A stretch of DNA of 64,000 bases from Bacillota bacterium (GCA_023435745.1 JAEZMD010000017.1:62001-126000), one strand, 5' to 3'. Shown: positions 1-8,665, numbered from the stretch's first letter. A program made the numbers and translations. The notes: generated from the sequence alone by a model not told the origin.

Positions 1-48
1 GCTGCCGATGCGATAAACTACTATATCAGTGGCAAGGAGCTGAGCTAA
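1..48 (+). CDS. C-terminal end of an upstream phage gene (partial)
   Basis: The first 45 bases read as an open frame ending AADAINYYISGKELS followed by TAA. The stop shares its last base with the ATG of the next gene (TAATG), which indicates translational coupling inside a phage late operon. The AAGGAG ribosome binding site of the next gene lies inside this coding end. Nothing can be said about its function. That it is a structural or tail gene is inferred only from its neighbours. Confidence 0.55.
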   Translation, partial: AADAINYYISGKELS

Positions 49-1277
49 TGAAACTCTACTCTATCGATGATTTTCGGATAGACAACTTCCGCTTGGACAG
101 GTACAGGCTTGATAATTACAGCATTGATGGGGCAAGCGGGGGCGGAACTATCATCGACCACTCCACCCCCGTAACAGTAGTAAACGCCAATTACGATACA
201 TCGGGTAACGGTGGAAGAAAGCTTGTAAGACTTAGCAATGGGTGGTTGGTGTGCGCTGTAATTTCAAATGGAGACACAATTAGGCTATATAAGAGTGTGG
301 ATAATGGAACAACGTGGGGTGCGTTAGGCTATAGATCAATAAATGCAGGTGTTCAAGTGGCCATTACTTCTTATGGGACAATGTTGCATATTATGTATAA
401 TTGGGCTTCTGGTACGATTACAAACGTCGATACATTTGATGCATTAAATGCAAACGGCGGGACTTGGAATACATTCGCTGGATGGGTATCTAAAAATATA
501 GACTCATCGCAATCATCGATTGGCACCGGAATATCCATTGCGGTAGACTCCTCCGGCAACCTCTACGCTGCATGGGCAAGCAAAAACGCCACATATCCCA
601 ACAGCTCCAATATCCGATATAGTAAATCTACAGACGGCGGGGCAACATGGGCGACACCGACGCAGATAACAACAATAAACAACTCCAATAGCAATTACCA
701 TGCTCCATGTATCGTGCTCGCAGGAACAACGCCCATTATTTTTACACAATATATTGACTATACAACCTACACTATTAAGGCATACGTTTTTACCTCTTCA
801 TGGACAGAAAAAAATGTATATCAAGCGGCCAACTATATTCAAGCTGACCCATGCGCAGTAGTGGATGGAAACGGTCATATACATGTGGTTTGGACAGGAC
901 GGGACAGCACAGATGCAGACTATCTTAATATCCGTTACAGCAAAAGCACAGACGGTGGAGCCACATGGTCTTCACCAATCAAATTAACAAACGGTAATCT
1001 ATACCGCCAGACTAGGCCAAGCATAACTTGCGATAAAAGCAATAGAATCTATGTTGTTTGGGCTGGAGATACACCAGATACACCAGGGAATAACTTTGCT
1101 TTAAGGCAGATTGTCTATGACGGCACATGGGGGAGCATAACAGATGTTGTAGAGGGTGCTGCGAGCAATAATGATGTGTCGACGTGCGAAAATTATAAAG
1201 ACTTTACCCAACCCTTAACCATATGGGCCGTAGTTGGTTCAAGCGTTAAATTCAGAGGTGTATGGAGAGAGGCTTGA
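48..1277 (+). CDS. BNR/Asp-box beta-propeller protein (phage tail or sialidase-like)
   Basis: A 409-aa protein with an AAGGAG site nine bases before the ATG. It has three Asp-box (BNR) motifs of the S-x-D-x-G-x-x-W type, around residues 83-90, 192-201 and 298-307, typical of sialidase-like beta-propellers. Residues 5-27 are a run of five-residue units of the form [SR][IL]D-x-[FY], which probably attaches the propeller to the preceding structural protein. There is no signal peptide, so it is probably a virion protein (tail fibre or receptor-binding/depolymerase role) and not a secreted enzyme. BNR folds are often non-catalytic, and the sialidase Arg triad cannot be assigned by eye, so enzymatic activity is unproven. 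Its stop codon overlaps the promoter of the next gene. Confidence 0.7.
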   Translation: MKLYSIDDFRIDNFRLDRYRLDNYSIDGASGGGTIIDHSTPVTVVNANYDTSGNGGRKLVRLSNGWLVCAVISNGDTIRLYKSVDNGTTWGALGYRSINAGVQVAITSYGTMLHIMYNWASGTITNVDTFDALNANGGTWNTFAGWVSKNIDSSQSSIGTGISIAVDSSGNLYAAWASKNATYPNSSNIRYSKSTDGGATWATPTQITTINNSNSNYHAPCIVLAGTTPIIFTQYIDYTTYTIKAYVFTSSWTEKNVYQAANYIQADPCAVVDGNGHIHVVWTGRDSTDADYLNIRYSKSTDGGATWSSPIKLTNGNLYRQTRPSITCDKSNRIYVVWAGDTPDTPGNNFALRQIVYDGTWGSITDVVEGAASNNDVSTCENYKDFTQPLTIWAVVGSSVKFRGVWREA

Positions 1278-1303
1278 TTAAATATTGCCAAATGGTGTAT
1301 AAT
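1274..1303 (+). promoter_or_regulatory. Promoter of the serine-protease gene
   Basis: TTGATT at 1274-1279 and a perfect TATAAT at 1298-1303 are separated by 18 bases, and a ribosome binding site and ATG follow. The -35 overlaps the TGA of the propeller gene. With the terminator at 2132 this makes the protease gene an independent transcription unit within the late operon. Confidence 0.6.
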
Positions 1304-1324
1304 AATGGCAGGAGGCGAATATAT

Positions 1325-2116
1325 ATGAAAGTTAAGCAAAATATTATATCCTTCCTGCTTGGCATAGCTGTTGCCTTTACGCTTGGCGCAACTTCCGTGT
1401 TTGAGTTTACATTATCCTCCGACACGCTCTATGTAGACGGTGTAAGGGTGGATAAGACCATCTACAAATACGAGGGCAGCAATCATCTGCCCGTGCGTGC
1501 TACGGCAGAGGCGATGGGTGCAGAAGTGGAGTATGTGCCAGGGAGGATAGACATTACAAGCAAGCTGACTGACATAGAAGCGGTGGCGGCTAAATGCAAA
1601 GATTCCTGCGTGATGGTGTATGTCTATAAGGGCAATACGCCAATAGGTAGCGGATCAGGGTTTGCTTATAACGGATATATCATAACCGCCAAACATATAA
1701 CCGACGCAGGAAACCGGTATTTGATATATCCCGACAACAGCAAATATAATACAGTCGCATCAGTCGTAGACATAAAAACAGATTTAGATATTTCTGTGCT
1801 TACAACCGATATTGACTTGCCGTCTGTTACATTAGGCGATTCGGATAAGTTGAAGGAAGGGCAGAAGGTTATTGCCATAACAAGCCCTGCGAGTGTAAAA
1901 AATGCTGTGGATGAAGGGATTTACTACGGAACGACATTAACTAACGGGCGTGACCATATCGGAATATCAGACAGCAACATGGACGCGGGTTCATCAGGTG
2001 GCGCGGTGTTTGACACTGATGGTAGCTTGATAGGTGTTGTGGTTAGGGGAGTAAAAGGTAACGGGGCTGCAATACCAGTAAATGACATCAAGCCGATACT
2101 TGAACAGTTAAAATAA
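1325..2116 (+). CDS. Secreted trypsin-like serine protease with stalk domain (phage moron candidate)
   Basis: 263 aa. The ATG at 1325 is chosen over an upstream in-frame start because AGGAGG lies a few bases before it and the protein then begins with a clean signal peptide (residues 1-23). Residues 35-78 resemble the copper amine oxidase-like N-terminal (stalk) domain common in Clostridia. Residues 90-260 form a chymotrypsin-fold domain with a visible catalytic triad: His124 in TAKHITD, Asp155 in TDLDISVL and Ser224 in GSSGG. There is no PDZ domain, unlike HtrA. It has its own promoter and terminator while flanking genes are read through, the pattern of a moron expressed in the lysogen. The likely site of action is outside the membrane; the substrate is unknown. 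Confidence 0.75.
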   Translation: MKVKQNIISFLLGIAVAFTLGATSVFEFTLSSDTLYVDGVRVDKTIYKYEGSNHLPVRATAEAMGAEVEYVPGRIDITSKLTDIEAVAAKCKDSCVMVYVYKGNTPIGSGSGFAYNGYIITAKHITDAGNRYLIYPDNSKYNTVASVVDIKTDLDISVLTTDIDLPSVTLGDSDKLKEGQKVIAITSPASVKNAVDEGIYYGTTLTNGRDHIGISDSNMDAGSSGGAVFDTDGSLIGVVVRGVKGNGAAIPVNDIKPILEQLK

Positions 2117-2131
2117 AAATTCAAAAACGGC

Positions 2132-2161
2132 AAAGCACTCTGAAAACAGGGTGCTTTTTTT
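2132..2161 (+). terminator. Rho-independent terminator after the protease gene
   Basis: An 11-bp stem (2132-2142 with 2147-2157, one G-U pair) closes an AAAA loop and runs into seven T. A second small GC-rich hairpin followed by TTTT sits at about 2164-2185, just before the next gene. Confidence 0.8.
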
Positions 2162-2212
2162 ATGCGCTCCTTTGAGGGCGCTTTTATTATGCTCAAAAAG
2201 GAGAGTGATACG

Positions 2213-3637
2213 ATGGCAACTATAAAAATGTACGATGCTAAAGGAAATTTGGTGGACGTAGACAGAAACCGGCAAGACGAATTATTGGGACAAGGGTATA
2301 GTTTTAAAAAACCTGCAAGCACATCAACCGCGCCGACATCAACGCCAACCAGCACAGAAACAAAGGCATTGTGGGAGCAAAATCCTAACACGGGAAATTA
2401 TTACGAAATGGACGTTTCGACCGGAAAGGCATTGGGCGGTGAGTATGATTCTCCATGGGGTAATCCTGTAATGCCCGACCCAAACGCTAATTGGATGGCA
2501 GAATTCAAGGCGTATCAGGATGATCTCAACGCCGCTCGTCGTCAAAGCCGTATTGCAGGGCTTGATAAGGCATACCAAAGTTCATTGAGCGGCCTTGATG
2601 CCGAAAAGGCTACAATTGACCCGTACTACTACGACAAGCGAAACGAAGCCGCCGGACGCTCCGATGTGTCGGCAATGAACTTTGCGCAGTACATGGCGGG
2701 TAGGGGAATATCCGGAAACGCGGGAGCAATGCCGGAGATTTACAGGCAGGCAGGGCTGAATCAGCAAATCGGCAATCTTGACCGACAGCAGACCGCGGAC
2801 CATGCCGATATTGCACGAAGAAAATCAGGCTTGCAGAGTGCATATGAATCCGATGTAGCCGCCGCAAATGCCGATATTGACGCGCAGAGCATGGAAGCAT
2901 TAATGAGACAGTTTGAACTTGAAAGGGCGCAGAGAATTGCCGATAACGCCGCTATGGGGCTGACATCTACGGGACAGCAGACACTGGCCGGACAGACATA
3001 TGCTGACCAGAAGCAGAGGCAGCTTGAAGATGCTTACCGCGCCAACATCGGACAATACTATGAGAATTTCCAAGCGCAGATTGACAAGGTAGCGAACGAC
3101 GGCGATCCGTCCAACGATTGGCAGCTTGACTACCTGAGAAACGCACGGCAACAGAAGATTCAGACACAGGCCGAACAGGCAGCAGCAGCAGCGGCGGCGG
3201 CAAGCGAAGCAGAACAGCAGGCGTGGAAAAACGCCTTTGAACTGTTTAAAGCTAATGGCAAGATAACTTCCCCCGAAATGGCTCAGATATTGGGATTGCC
3301 TATGAATGCAACCGTGGCTGATATTGACATTGCCCGGATGAATGCGGCTACAAGTAGGATAAATGCGAATAAGGCTAAGGCAGAGGCAGAGAAACCCGCA
3401 GAAGGTACAATAGCCAGCACGTTCGGCACAAGCAGCGTGTACAATGATGCCAAGGCAATGCTTGACAATGGCGCTGACAAAAATAGTGTAATCGATGCTG
3501 TGATGAAGTCTGGCATGTTGGAGGGCGACATTGCCGCCACACTGTCAAGACTAGGTTTCACGGATGCTGACATTGACGCGTATGAGGCTGCAAACAGACC
3601 TGCGTATTTCGGAGAATTCCAGCAACTGCAAAGGTAG
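2213..3637 (+). CDS. Phage protein, Ala/Gln-rich coiled-coil, possible internal virion protein
   Basis: 474 aa. The ATG at 2213 is preferred to the upstream in-frame ATGs because AAGGAG lies nine bases before it and the upstream codons fall in a hairpin. A short N-terminal domain (MATIKMYDAKG...) is followed by a Thr/Pro/Ser linker (about residues 35-55), then long Ala/Gln/Arg/Asp-rich helical segments (about 95-350) including a run of alanines near 320-330. No enzyme motif is seen. Eight bases separate it from the 1067-aa protein downstream. A long helical protein paired with a giant one resembles internal or ejection proteins of short-tailed phages, but this is inference only. Confidence 0.55.
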   Translation: MATIKMYDAKGNLVDVDRNRQDELLGQGYSFKKPASTSTAPTSTPTSTETKALWEQNPNTGNYYEMDVSTGKALGGEYDSPWGNPVMPDPNANWMAEFKAYQDDLNAARRQSRIAGLDKAYQSSLSGLDAEKATIDPYYYDKRNEAAGRSDVSAMNFAQYMAGRGISGNAGAMPEIYRQAGLNQQIGNLDRQQTADHADIARRKSGLQSAYESDVAAANADIDAQSMEALMRQFELERAQRIADNAAMGLTSTGQQTLAGQTYADQKQRQLEDAYRANIGQYYENFQAQIDKVANDGDPSNDWQLDYLRNARQQKIQTQAEQAAAAAAAASEAEQQAWKNAFELFKANGKITSPEMAQILGLPMNATVADIDIARMNAATSRINANKAKAEAEKPAEGTIASTFGTSSVYNDAKAMLDNGADKNSVIDAVMKSGMLEGDIAATLSRLGFTDADIDAYEAANRPAYFGEFQQLQR

Positions 3638-3645
3638 GTGATAGT

Positions 3646-6600
3646 ATGGTAAGCCTCGACAGGATAAAAAAGTTACAGGCTAATCAAAAGGTTGTACAGC
3701 AATATGAGGATATGAAAACGGGAGCTGCGAAAGTGGCTCCTATTGCTTCTACTATTGCGCCGAAGCCTGATACAAACCTCTTGCAGCTTTCACAAGGCGC
3801 ACAAAAGGCAATGTTTAACGCTCCTGTAAAATCTGATATTGGCACAATAAAAGGGGTATTTAATACCCTTGGCAAATCTTTTGAAGCCCTTAAATCTGGC
3901 GCAAAACCTTCCCGCGAAGGGATGCTGAATGTCATAAAACAGCAAAAAGATATGCCAAAGGAACAGGCGCTTCAAAGACAGCAGGAGTTTGCTTCATCCC
4001 CTGCCGGTGCTTTTGGGTATGGAATGTCAGATGCTACATTGGGTTCACTTAATAGAGCGTTTATGGGTGATGCTTGGGGCAATCTAGTGAAAACAGGGGA
4101 GCAGGAGCAACCCGGATATTCTACGGCGGGTAAGATAGCAGGAAACGTTTTTATGTATAGCACAGTAGGTAAAGCTGTAGAGGGCATGGGTGCCTTACAG
4201 GGCATTAAAAACCCATTTCTGCGTAATCTTGTAGGGCAGCAATTGGCTGACACAGCCATTCAGACGCCGGGCGTTATTATGAAGGGAATAAGTGACAAAA
4301 AGTCCGCCGGTGAAATTGCGAAAGACGTGGGAATTCAGCAAGGGCAAGACTTAGCGGGGAACCTTATAATGGGCGGGATAGAAGCGGCAATAAAGGCTAT
4401 ATCGAAGAAGCTGAAAGCAGGAAAGGCATTGACACAGACGGATGTTGAAACCGTGCAAAGCGCAACAAAACAAGCGGGCGGCAATGCGGCTGAAAGTATT
4501 GATTCACAGATTAAGAAACTGGACGATTATTTCCAACAGAAGCGAACCAAACCATTGGGTGGCGCTCCAAAAGCTGAACCGGATTTTGCTCCAATAGGTG
4601 GGAAATCAGCTACAGCAGACACGCCACAAGGCAGGATATACGGCGATACACCGAAGGGTGATATTCCGGAAGGGATGAGGGAACGCGGATTCAGCCGTAA
4701 TGTCCGAACGGACACGGCAATGCCGGATGATATACGTATGAGCTTTGACGAGGATCCATTATTTTATAAGCAGGTCAGTCAGAAAGAAACGCTCGGTAAA
4801 GCACAGGAAATTTTTAGCAAAGGCGAAGAATCAGCTACAACAGAGTTTTATCGCCTTGTTAATGATAAAAGCCATCACGCCGAAGCGATACCGCTTTCAA
4901 GACTACTCGCAAATCAAGCCCTTGAAAATGGGAATATAGCTAAGGCAAGAGAAGTTTTATCGGCGGCGGCAGATAAACTGACAGAGGCGGGCAGAACAGG
5001 GGCAGCCGCCAATATACTCCGCGAAGCTGACCCGGAAACCTTCCTCATGACAATGGATAAACAAATCCGCAAACTGAACGAACAGGGATTGAAACAGTAC
5101 GGCAAGAAGTGGGCGAATGTTGACCTGTTACCTGATGAAATTACAGCCATACAGGGCATTCAGCGAGGCAATCAACAGGCCTATGAAGAAGTTTGGGAGC
5201 AGATAGGCAGCAGGATAGCCAAACAGTTACCTTCTACCGGAATGGAGAAATTCGACGCATGGCGGCGCATGGCAATGTTGCTGAACCCGAAAACGCATAT
5301 CCGAAATACTGTAGGCAACGTCATTATGTCAGGCATGCGGAAAACGTCTGATACGCTCGGTGCAGGGCTTGAAAAGCTATTCGGCGTGAAGGAACGTACA
5401 AAATCATTCGGATGGAGTTTAAACAAGAAGGTTGCTTCAAAGGTTGACGAAACCTGGGATATTGTTAAGAAAGACATCTTGGGTGAAAGCCGGTGGGAAA
5501 TCGACAATCTGAAATCGCTCGGCATGGAGAAGGACATATTCAAAAATAAGACGTTGCAGGGCATAAATGAATTCAGTTTAAAAGCGCTGAATGCAGAGGA
5601 TAACATATTCACCAAACGAGCCTTTAAGGACGCGCTAGGCCAGTTCATGCAAGCTAACAAGCTTGACGAGGCAACAGACGCTGCAATAGCTTATGCGAAG
5701 CGTAGGGCGTTAGAGGCGACGTTTAAACAGGCTAATATGCTGTCAGACTTTATCAACAAAGCAAAGCGAACTCCGGGCATAGGCAGATTGGTTGAAGGTG
5801 CTATCCCGTTCAGCAAGACCCCTGCAAACATAGCAGCAAGGGCGGTTGAATATTCACCTGTCGGACTGACGAAGCTATTATTCAGCAAAGGTAAGGCCCC
5901 GGCAGAAGTGATTGAAACGCTGTCAAAGGGATTGACGGGTAGCACAATAACCGCATTGGGGTATTACCTTGGCGTATCTGGTTGGGCGAAGGTTGAACGA
6001 AACAGGAGCGCAAAAGCGGAAGGGCTTATGCAGGAAATGGGCGATCAGCCAAACTCCATTACAACGGCATTAGGTAGCTATACTTTTGATTGGGCTCAGC
6101 CGTTTGCTGTACCGCTTGCTATGGGTATAGCTGCAGCAGAAGCATTAAAGAACCGTAAAGATGGCGACACGATAATTCAGGCTGTATGGGATGGCGTTAT
6201 GGCAGGTGGCGATACGATATTCAACATGACCATGTTGCAGAACATCAAACAGATATTCAGCGGTGGCAGCATAAGCGAAAACATTGCACAAATCCCTGTG
6301 TCATATCTGGAACAGGCTATACCGTCATTATTCGGGCAAGTGGCAAAAACCATTGACGATACGAAGCGTAGCACATACGACCCGAACAAGTTGAAGCAGG
6401 AATGGAACAGGGTAAAGTCGAGAGTGCCAGGACTGTCACAGACGCTTGAGCCGTCACTCGACATATGGGGTCAGGAACAAAGTCAAGGCGGGTGGATTCA
6501 GCAGTTTATTAATCCCGGATACGCAAAAAAGAAATCTGACGATCCGGTTACAAATGAAGTTGCAAGGTTATATTCAAGTAATAAAGACAACGATATGCTG

Positions 6601-6849
6601 CCAAAAGTAGCGCCTAAATCGTTTTCGGATAAAAGCATAGAGTATCAACTTACCCCGCGGCAATTGACAGAATTTCAGCGCAAAATGGGGCAGGAGAACC
6701 ACGCTGAGATAGGGCGGCTGATAAGTTCTGCAGAGTATAAAAGCATGACGGATGAACAACGGATGAAGCGTGTCAAGAAGATCGTCAACGACAACTATGA
6801 GGATGCAAAGGACGACATTATCAAAGCGAGTGCGCTGAAGGGTAAATAA
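3646..6849 (+). CDS. Giant phage structural or internal virion protein
   Basis: 1067 aa, preceded by an AGGTGAT-type ribosome binding site. The N-terminal third is low in recognisable domains. The region around residues 545-580 (LLNPKTHIRNTVGNV) and the central helical region to about residue 900, with several moderately hydrophobic Gly-rich helices, recall the large polyvalent or ejection-type proteins of Firmicute phages. No protease, lysozyme or transferase signature is visible. It is the last gene before the terminator at 6858 and so closes the structural module. The function is not established; a role in DNA ejection or as an internal core protein is a guess from size, position and helical character. 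Confidence 0.55.
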   Translation: MVSLDRIKKLQANQKVVQQYEDMKTGAAKVAPIASTIAPKPDTNLLQLSQGAQKAMFNAPVKSDIGTIKGVFNTLGKSFEALKSGAKPSREGMLNVIKQQKDMPKEQALQRQQEFASSPAGAFGYGMSDATLGSLNRAFMGDAWGNLVKTGEQEQPGYSTAGKIAGNVFMYSTVGKAVEGMGALQGIKNPFLRNLVGQQLADTAIQTPGVIMKGISDKKSAGEIAKDVGIQQGQDLAGNLIMGGIEAAIKAISKKLKAGKALTQTDVETVQSATKQAGGNAAESIDSQIKKLDDYFQQKRTKPLGGAPKAEPDFAPIGGKSATADTPQGRIYGDTPKGDIPEGMRERGFSRNVRTDTAMPDDIRMSFDEDPLFYKQVSQKETLGKAQEIFSKGEESATTEFYRLVNDKSHHAEAIPLSRLLANQALENGNIAKAREVLSAAADKLTEAGRTGAAANILREADPETFLMTMDKQIRKLNEQGLKQYGKKWANVDLLPDEITAIQGIQRGNQQAYEEVWEQIGSRIAKQLPSTGMEKFDAWRRMAMLLNPKTHIRNTVGNVIMSGMRKTSDTLGAGLEKLFGVKERTKSFGWSLNKKVASKVDETWDIVKKDILGESRWEIDNLKSLGMEKDIFKNKTLQGINEFSLKALNAEDNIFTKRAFKDALGQFMQANKLDEATDAAIAYAKRRALEATFKQANMLSDFINKAKRTPGIGRLVEGAIPFSKTPANIAARAVEYSPVGLTKLLFSKGKAPAEVIETLSKGLTGSTITALGYYLGVSGWAKVERNRSAKAEGLMQEMGDQPNSITTALGSYTFDWAQPFAVPLAMGIAAAEALKNRKDGDTIIQAVWDGVMAGGDTIFNMTMLQNIKQIFSGGSISENIAQIPVSYLEQAIPSLFGQVAKTIDDTKRSTYDPNKLKQEWNRVKSRVPGLSQTLEPSLDIWGQEQSQGGWIQQFINPGYAKKKSDDPVTNEVARLYSSNKDNDMLPKVAPKSFSDKSIEYQLTPRQLTEFQRKMGQENHAEIGRLISSAEYKSMTDEQRMKRVKKIVNDNYEDAKDDIIKASALKGK

Positions 6850-6857
6850 ATCCAAAG

Positions 6858-6891
6858 AGCCGGAAGGTGCGTAAACACCAACCGGCTTTTT
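6858..6891 (+). terminator. Terminator between structural and lysis modules
   Basis: AGCCGG (6858-6863) pairs with CCGGCT (6882-6887), with an inner GGTG/CACC pair, followed by a T-run. It stands eight bases after the stop of the 1067-aa gene. Confidence 0.75.
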
Positions 6892-6894
6892 CCA

Positions 6895-6931
6895 ACCTGC
6901 CTCTCGACTACGGGAGCCAGTAAAGGCAGGT
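6895..6931 (+). other. Second stem-loop in the lysis-module leader
   Basis: ACCTGCCT (6895-6902) pairs perfectly with AGGCAGGT (6924-6931), with a smaller CTC/GAG stem inside. No T-run follows. It lies directly downstream of a terminator and upstream of the XhlA gene, so it could be an mRNA 5' stabiliser or an antitermination element. Confidence 0.5.
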
Positions 6932-6967
6932 GACATAATTCTAACATTAACGAACGGGAGGTGCAAG

Positions 6968-7237
6968 ATGGAGAATGTATCAAAAGAAACGTGTGCGGCG
7001 GTACATAAAGGAGTAGATGATAATATGAACAGAACAGAGCAACGATTAAACAGCCATTCTGACCGATTGGACAGCGTGGAAGATGCAGTATTGAAACTAA
7101 CAGTATTAGTTGAATCACTCGGCAAAAAGTCTATATTTGATAAAATACTGACGATATCAGTGTTTATCATTGCCGTTGTATTATTGGCGGTAATTTTAGG
7201 TCCTGAGTACGTCGGAAAGGTGATTGGAGGTATGTAG
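6968..7237 (+). CDS. XhlA-like (haemolysin XhlA family) lysis accessory protein
   Basis: 89 aa with GGGAGGTG upstream. Residues 1-58 form an amphipathic helical coiled-coil region (repeated S-D-R-L-D-S-V-E-D-type heptads), and residues 62-82 are one transmembrane segment (LTISVFIIAVVLLAVILG). The layout matches XhlA, which in Bacillus phage PBSX works with a holin to expose peptidoglycan to the endolysin. It is two bases upstream of the endolysin gene, supporting a lysis cassette. Confidence 0.75.
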   Translation: MENVSKETCAAVHKGVDDNMNRTEQRLNSHSDRLDSVEDAVLKLTVLVESLGKKSIFDKILTISVFIIAVVLLAVILGPEYVGKVIGGM

Positions 7238-7239
7238 GT

Positions 7240-7905
7240 ATGAACAGTAAAGAATTTATTGCAAAGCTACAGGACATCGTTGACAACCATAAAACCGTGT
7301 ACATGCTCGGTTGTTTCGGCGCGCCGGTAAGCGAAAGTCTTATCGCCGGTAAAGCAAAACAACTACCGTCATGGTACACGTCCAAAAAGCAAGCAGAACT
7401 GCGTAAATTGATAGGCAAGGGTTATTTTGCGTTCGACTGCGTAAACGTCATTAAGGGGCTTCTGTGGGGTTGGAACGGGGACAAAAACGCTACATATGGC
7501 GGTGCGAAATATGTAAGCAATGGAGTGCCTGACACAAACGCAGATGGAATGATATCCAGGTGCAAGGATGTATCAACCGACTTCCGGGACATTCGGGCTG
7601 GCGAGGCTGTCTGGATTAAGGGTCACATTGGCATATACATTGGCGACGGTAAGGTTATCGAGTGTACGCCGTCGTGGGATAACAAAGTACAGGTTACTGC
7701 TTGCTTGAATATCGGCAATATCAAGGGCATGAATGGTCGACAGTGGGTAAAACATGGCAAATTGCCCTATATCGACTATGAGGGCGTGAGCGTAAAGGAA
7801 TTTCAGAAAGCATTTGGGCTTGAAGCTGACGGCATAGTGGGTCCAATAACTACAGCTAAGATGAAGGAAGTTTTGGAACTGATAAGAAAGTATGTGAAAG
7901 GGTAA
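7240..7905 (+). CDS. Endolysin: NlpC/P60-like peptidase with peptidoglycan-binding domain
   Basis: 221 aa with a GGAGGT site upstream. The N-terminal catalytic domain (about 1-160) has a likely nucleophile Cys67 in FAFDCVNV and a catalytic His129 in WIKGHIGIYIGDG, followed by IEC, as in NlpC/P60 or CHAP-type cysteine peptidases that cleave peptidoglycan stem peptides. The C-terminal residues 172-216 (VKEFQKAFGLEADGIVGP) are a PG_binding_1 repeat. There is no signal peptide, so export relies on the holin. It sits between XhlA and a small holin-like gene, the classic lysis order. Confidence 0.82.
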   Translation: MNSKEFIAKLQDIVDNHKTVYMLGCFGAPVSESLIAGKAKQLPSWYTSKKQAELRKLIGKGYFAFDCVNVIKGLLWGWNGDKNATYGGAKYVSNGVPDTNADGMISRCKDVSTDFRDIRAGEAVWIKGHIGIYIGDGKVIECTPSWDNKVQVTACLNIGNIKGMNGRQWVKHGKLPYIDYEGVSVKEFQKAFGLEADGIVGPITTAKMKEVLELIRKYVKG

Positions 7906-7914
7906 GGTGATATT

Positions 7915-8088
7915 ATGAAAGAGAAATTTGCAAAACTGCTTGAAGTGAAATCGCTTATAACATTCGGCATTACTGGCACTGTGATATATCTTGCGGTAAA
8001 GGGCACCATCGAACCAAAGGACGTCATGCTACTTGCTGGCATGGTGTTTACATACTTCTTCAATCGCAAAAGTACGACAACCTCATAA
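7915..8088 (+). CDS. Small holin-like membrane protein
   Basis: 57 aa, ATG after an AAGGTGAT site and nine bases after the endolysin stop. A charged N-terminus (MKEKFAKLLEVK) precedes two hydrophobic segments (about residues 15-28 and 37-49) joined by a short polar loop, and a basic end (NRKSTTTS). This two-span hairpin with tiny size and lysis-cassette position fits a small class II-type holin. There is no sequence-specific signature, so the call rests on topology and context. A strong terminator follows. Confidence 0.6.
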   Translation: MKEKFAKLLEVKSLITFGITGTVIYLAVKGTIEPKDVMLLAGMVFTYFFNRKSTTTS

Positions 8089-8100
8089 TCCTCCTATATA

Positions 8101-8140
8101 AAGCCCTTCTGCCTTAACCGGTGGGAGGGCTTATTTTTTT
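8101..8140 (+). terminator. Terminator of the phage late operon
   Basis: A long stem (8101-8113 with 8120-8132, several G-U pairs in the upper half) ending AGGGCTT is followed by an eight-T tract. It closes the lysis cassette. Confidence 0.8.
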
Positions 8141-8230
8141 TATGGTAAATTATACCCATTTAATCCAGGACTGTTTTTATGATATTATGTAAATCAATGG
8201 AACTAATGATAAAAAATTTCGTCAAATCTA

Positions 8231-8259
8231 TTGTAATTTTTCATGGGACAGTCTATAAT
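8231..8259 (+). promoter_or_regulatory. Promoter of the 74-aa SOS gene
   Basis: TTGTAA at 8231-8236 and a perfect TATAAT at 8254-8259 with 17-base spacing. The LexA box begins four bases downstream of the -10, so bound repressor would cover the transcription start. Confidence 0.7.
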
Positions 8260-8263
8260 TAAA

Positions 8264-8275
8264 GAACAGATGTTC
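8264..8275 (+). promoter_or_regulatory. LexA/DinR (SOS) box
   Basis: GAACAGATGTTC is a full match to the Gram-positive LexA operator GAAC-RNRY-GTTC, and is followed by a G as in the Bacillus consensus. Its position right after the -10 is the usual place for LexA repression. It predicts that the gene at 8305 is induced by DNA damage. Confidence 0.75.
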
Positions 8276-8304
8276 GACAAATTTAATTAAGCGGAGGAAT
8301 CGAC

Positions 8305-8529
8305 ATGAACGACATTTTAGGTAGTGCGGCGTTCCAAGAATTCCTACAAAAGAGAGCAACCACTTACGCCAAACAAAAATTATTAGAGAGTGGCATTGAT
8401 TTCAAAAACATTCCCAAAGAAAACATTATAATGACAAGCGAAGAATATGGTGATAAAATGTCAGAAGAAAATTATGCAGCTGTGTTAAGTGCAATTGACG
8501 AAATTTATGAGCAGGGCAAAAAGCTATAA
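8305..8529 (+). CDS. Small SOS-controlled protein of unknown function
   Basis: 74 aa with a GCGGAGGAA ribosome binding site. It is charged, mostly helical (MNDILGSAAFQEFLQKRA...), with no Cys, transmembrane segment or recognised motif. I do not recognise the family. It is transcribed alone from a promoter carrying a LexA box and followed at 8666 by a terminator. Its place just beyond the prophage late operon suggests either a phage gene at the right end (for example a damage-induced lysogeny switch factor) or a host SOS gene such as a small division inhibitor. It lacks the transmembrane/LysM architecture of YneA. Confidence 0.6.
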   Translation: MNDILGSAAFQEFLQKRATTYAKQKLLESGIDFKNIPKENIIMTSEEYGDKMSEENYAAVLSAIDEIYEQGKKL

Positions 8530-8665
8530 ATTCGTATGAAACTTTAAATATAACTAACATACAACTAACAATATATACCGCAAAGCCCTTAAAGTCAATA
8601 AACCACAGTTCTCAAAGAGATAATCAGGTGCTGTTTAGTAAGAGACACAATATTGAACAATTTGA

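Noticed and set aside
1..8530. Idea that the two phage regions are one prophage
   Set aside because: They flank 33 kb of housekeeping and metabolic genes and differ in base composition; two separate elements fit better, though neither is complete here.
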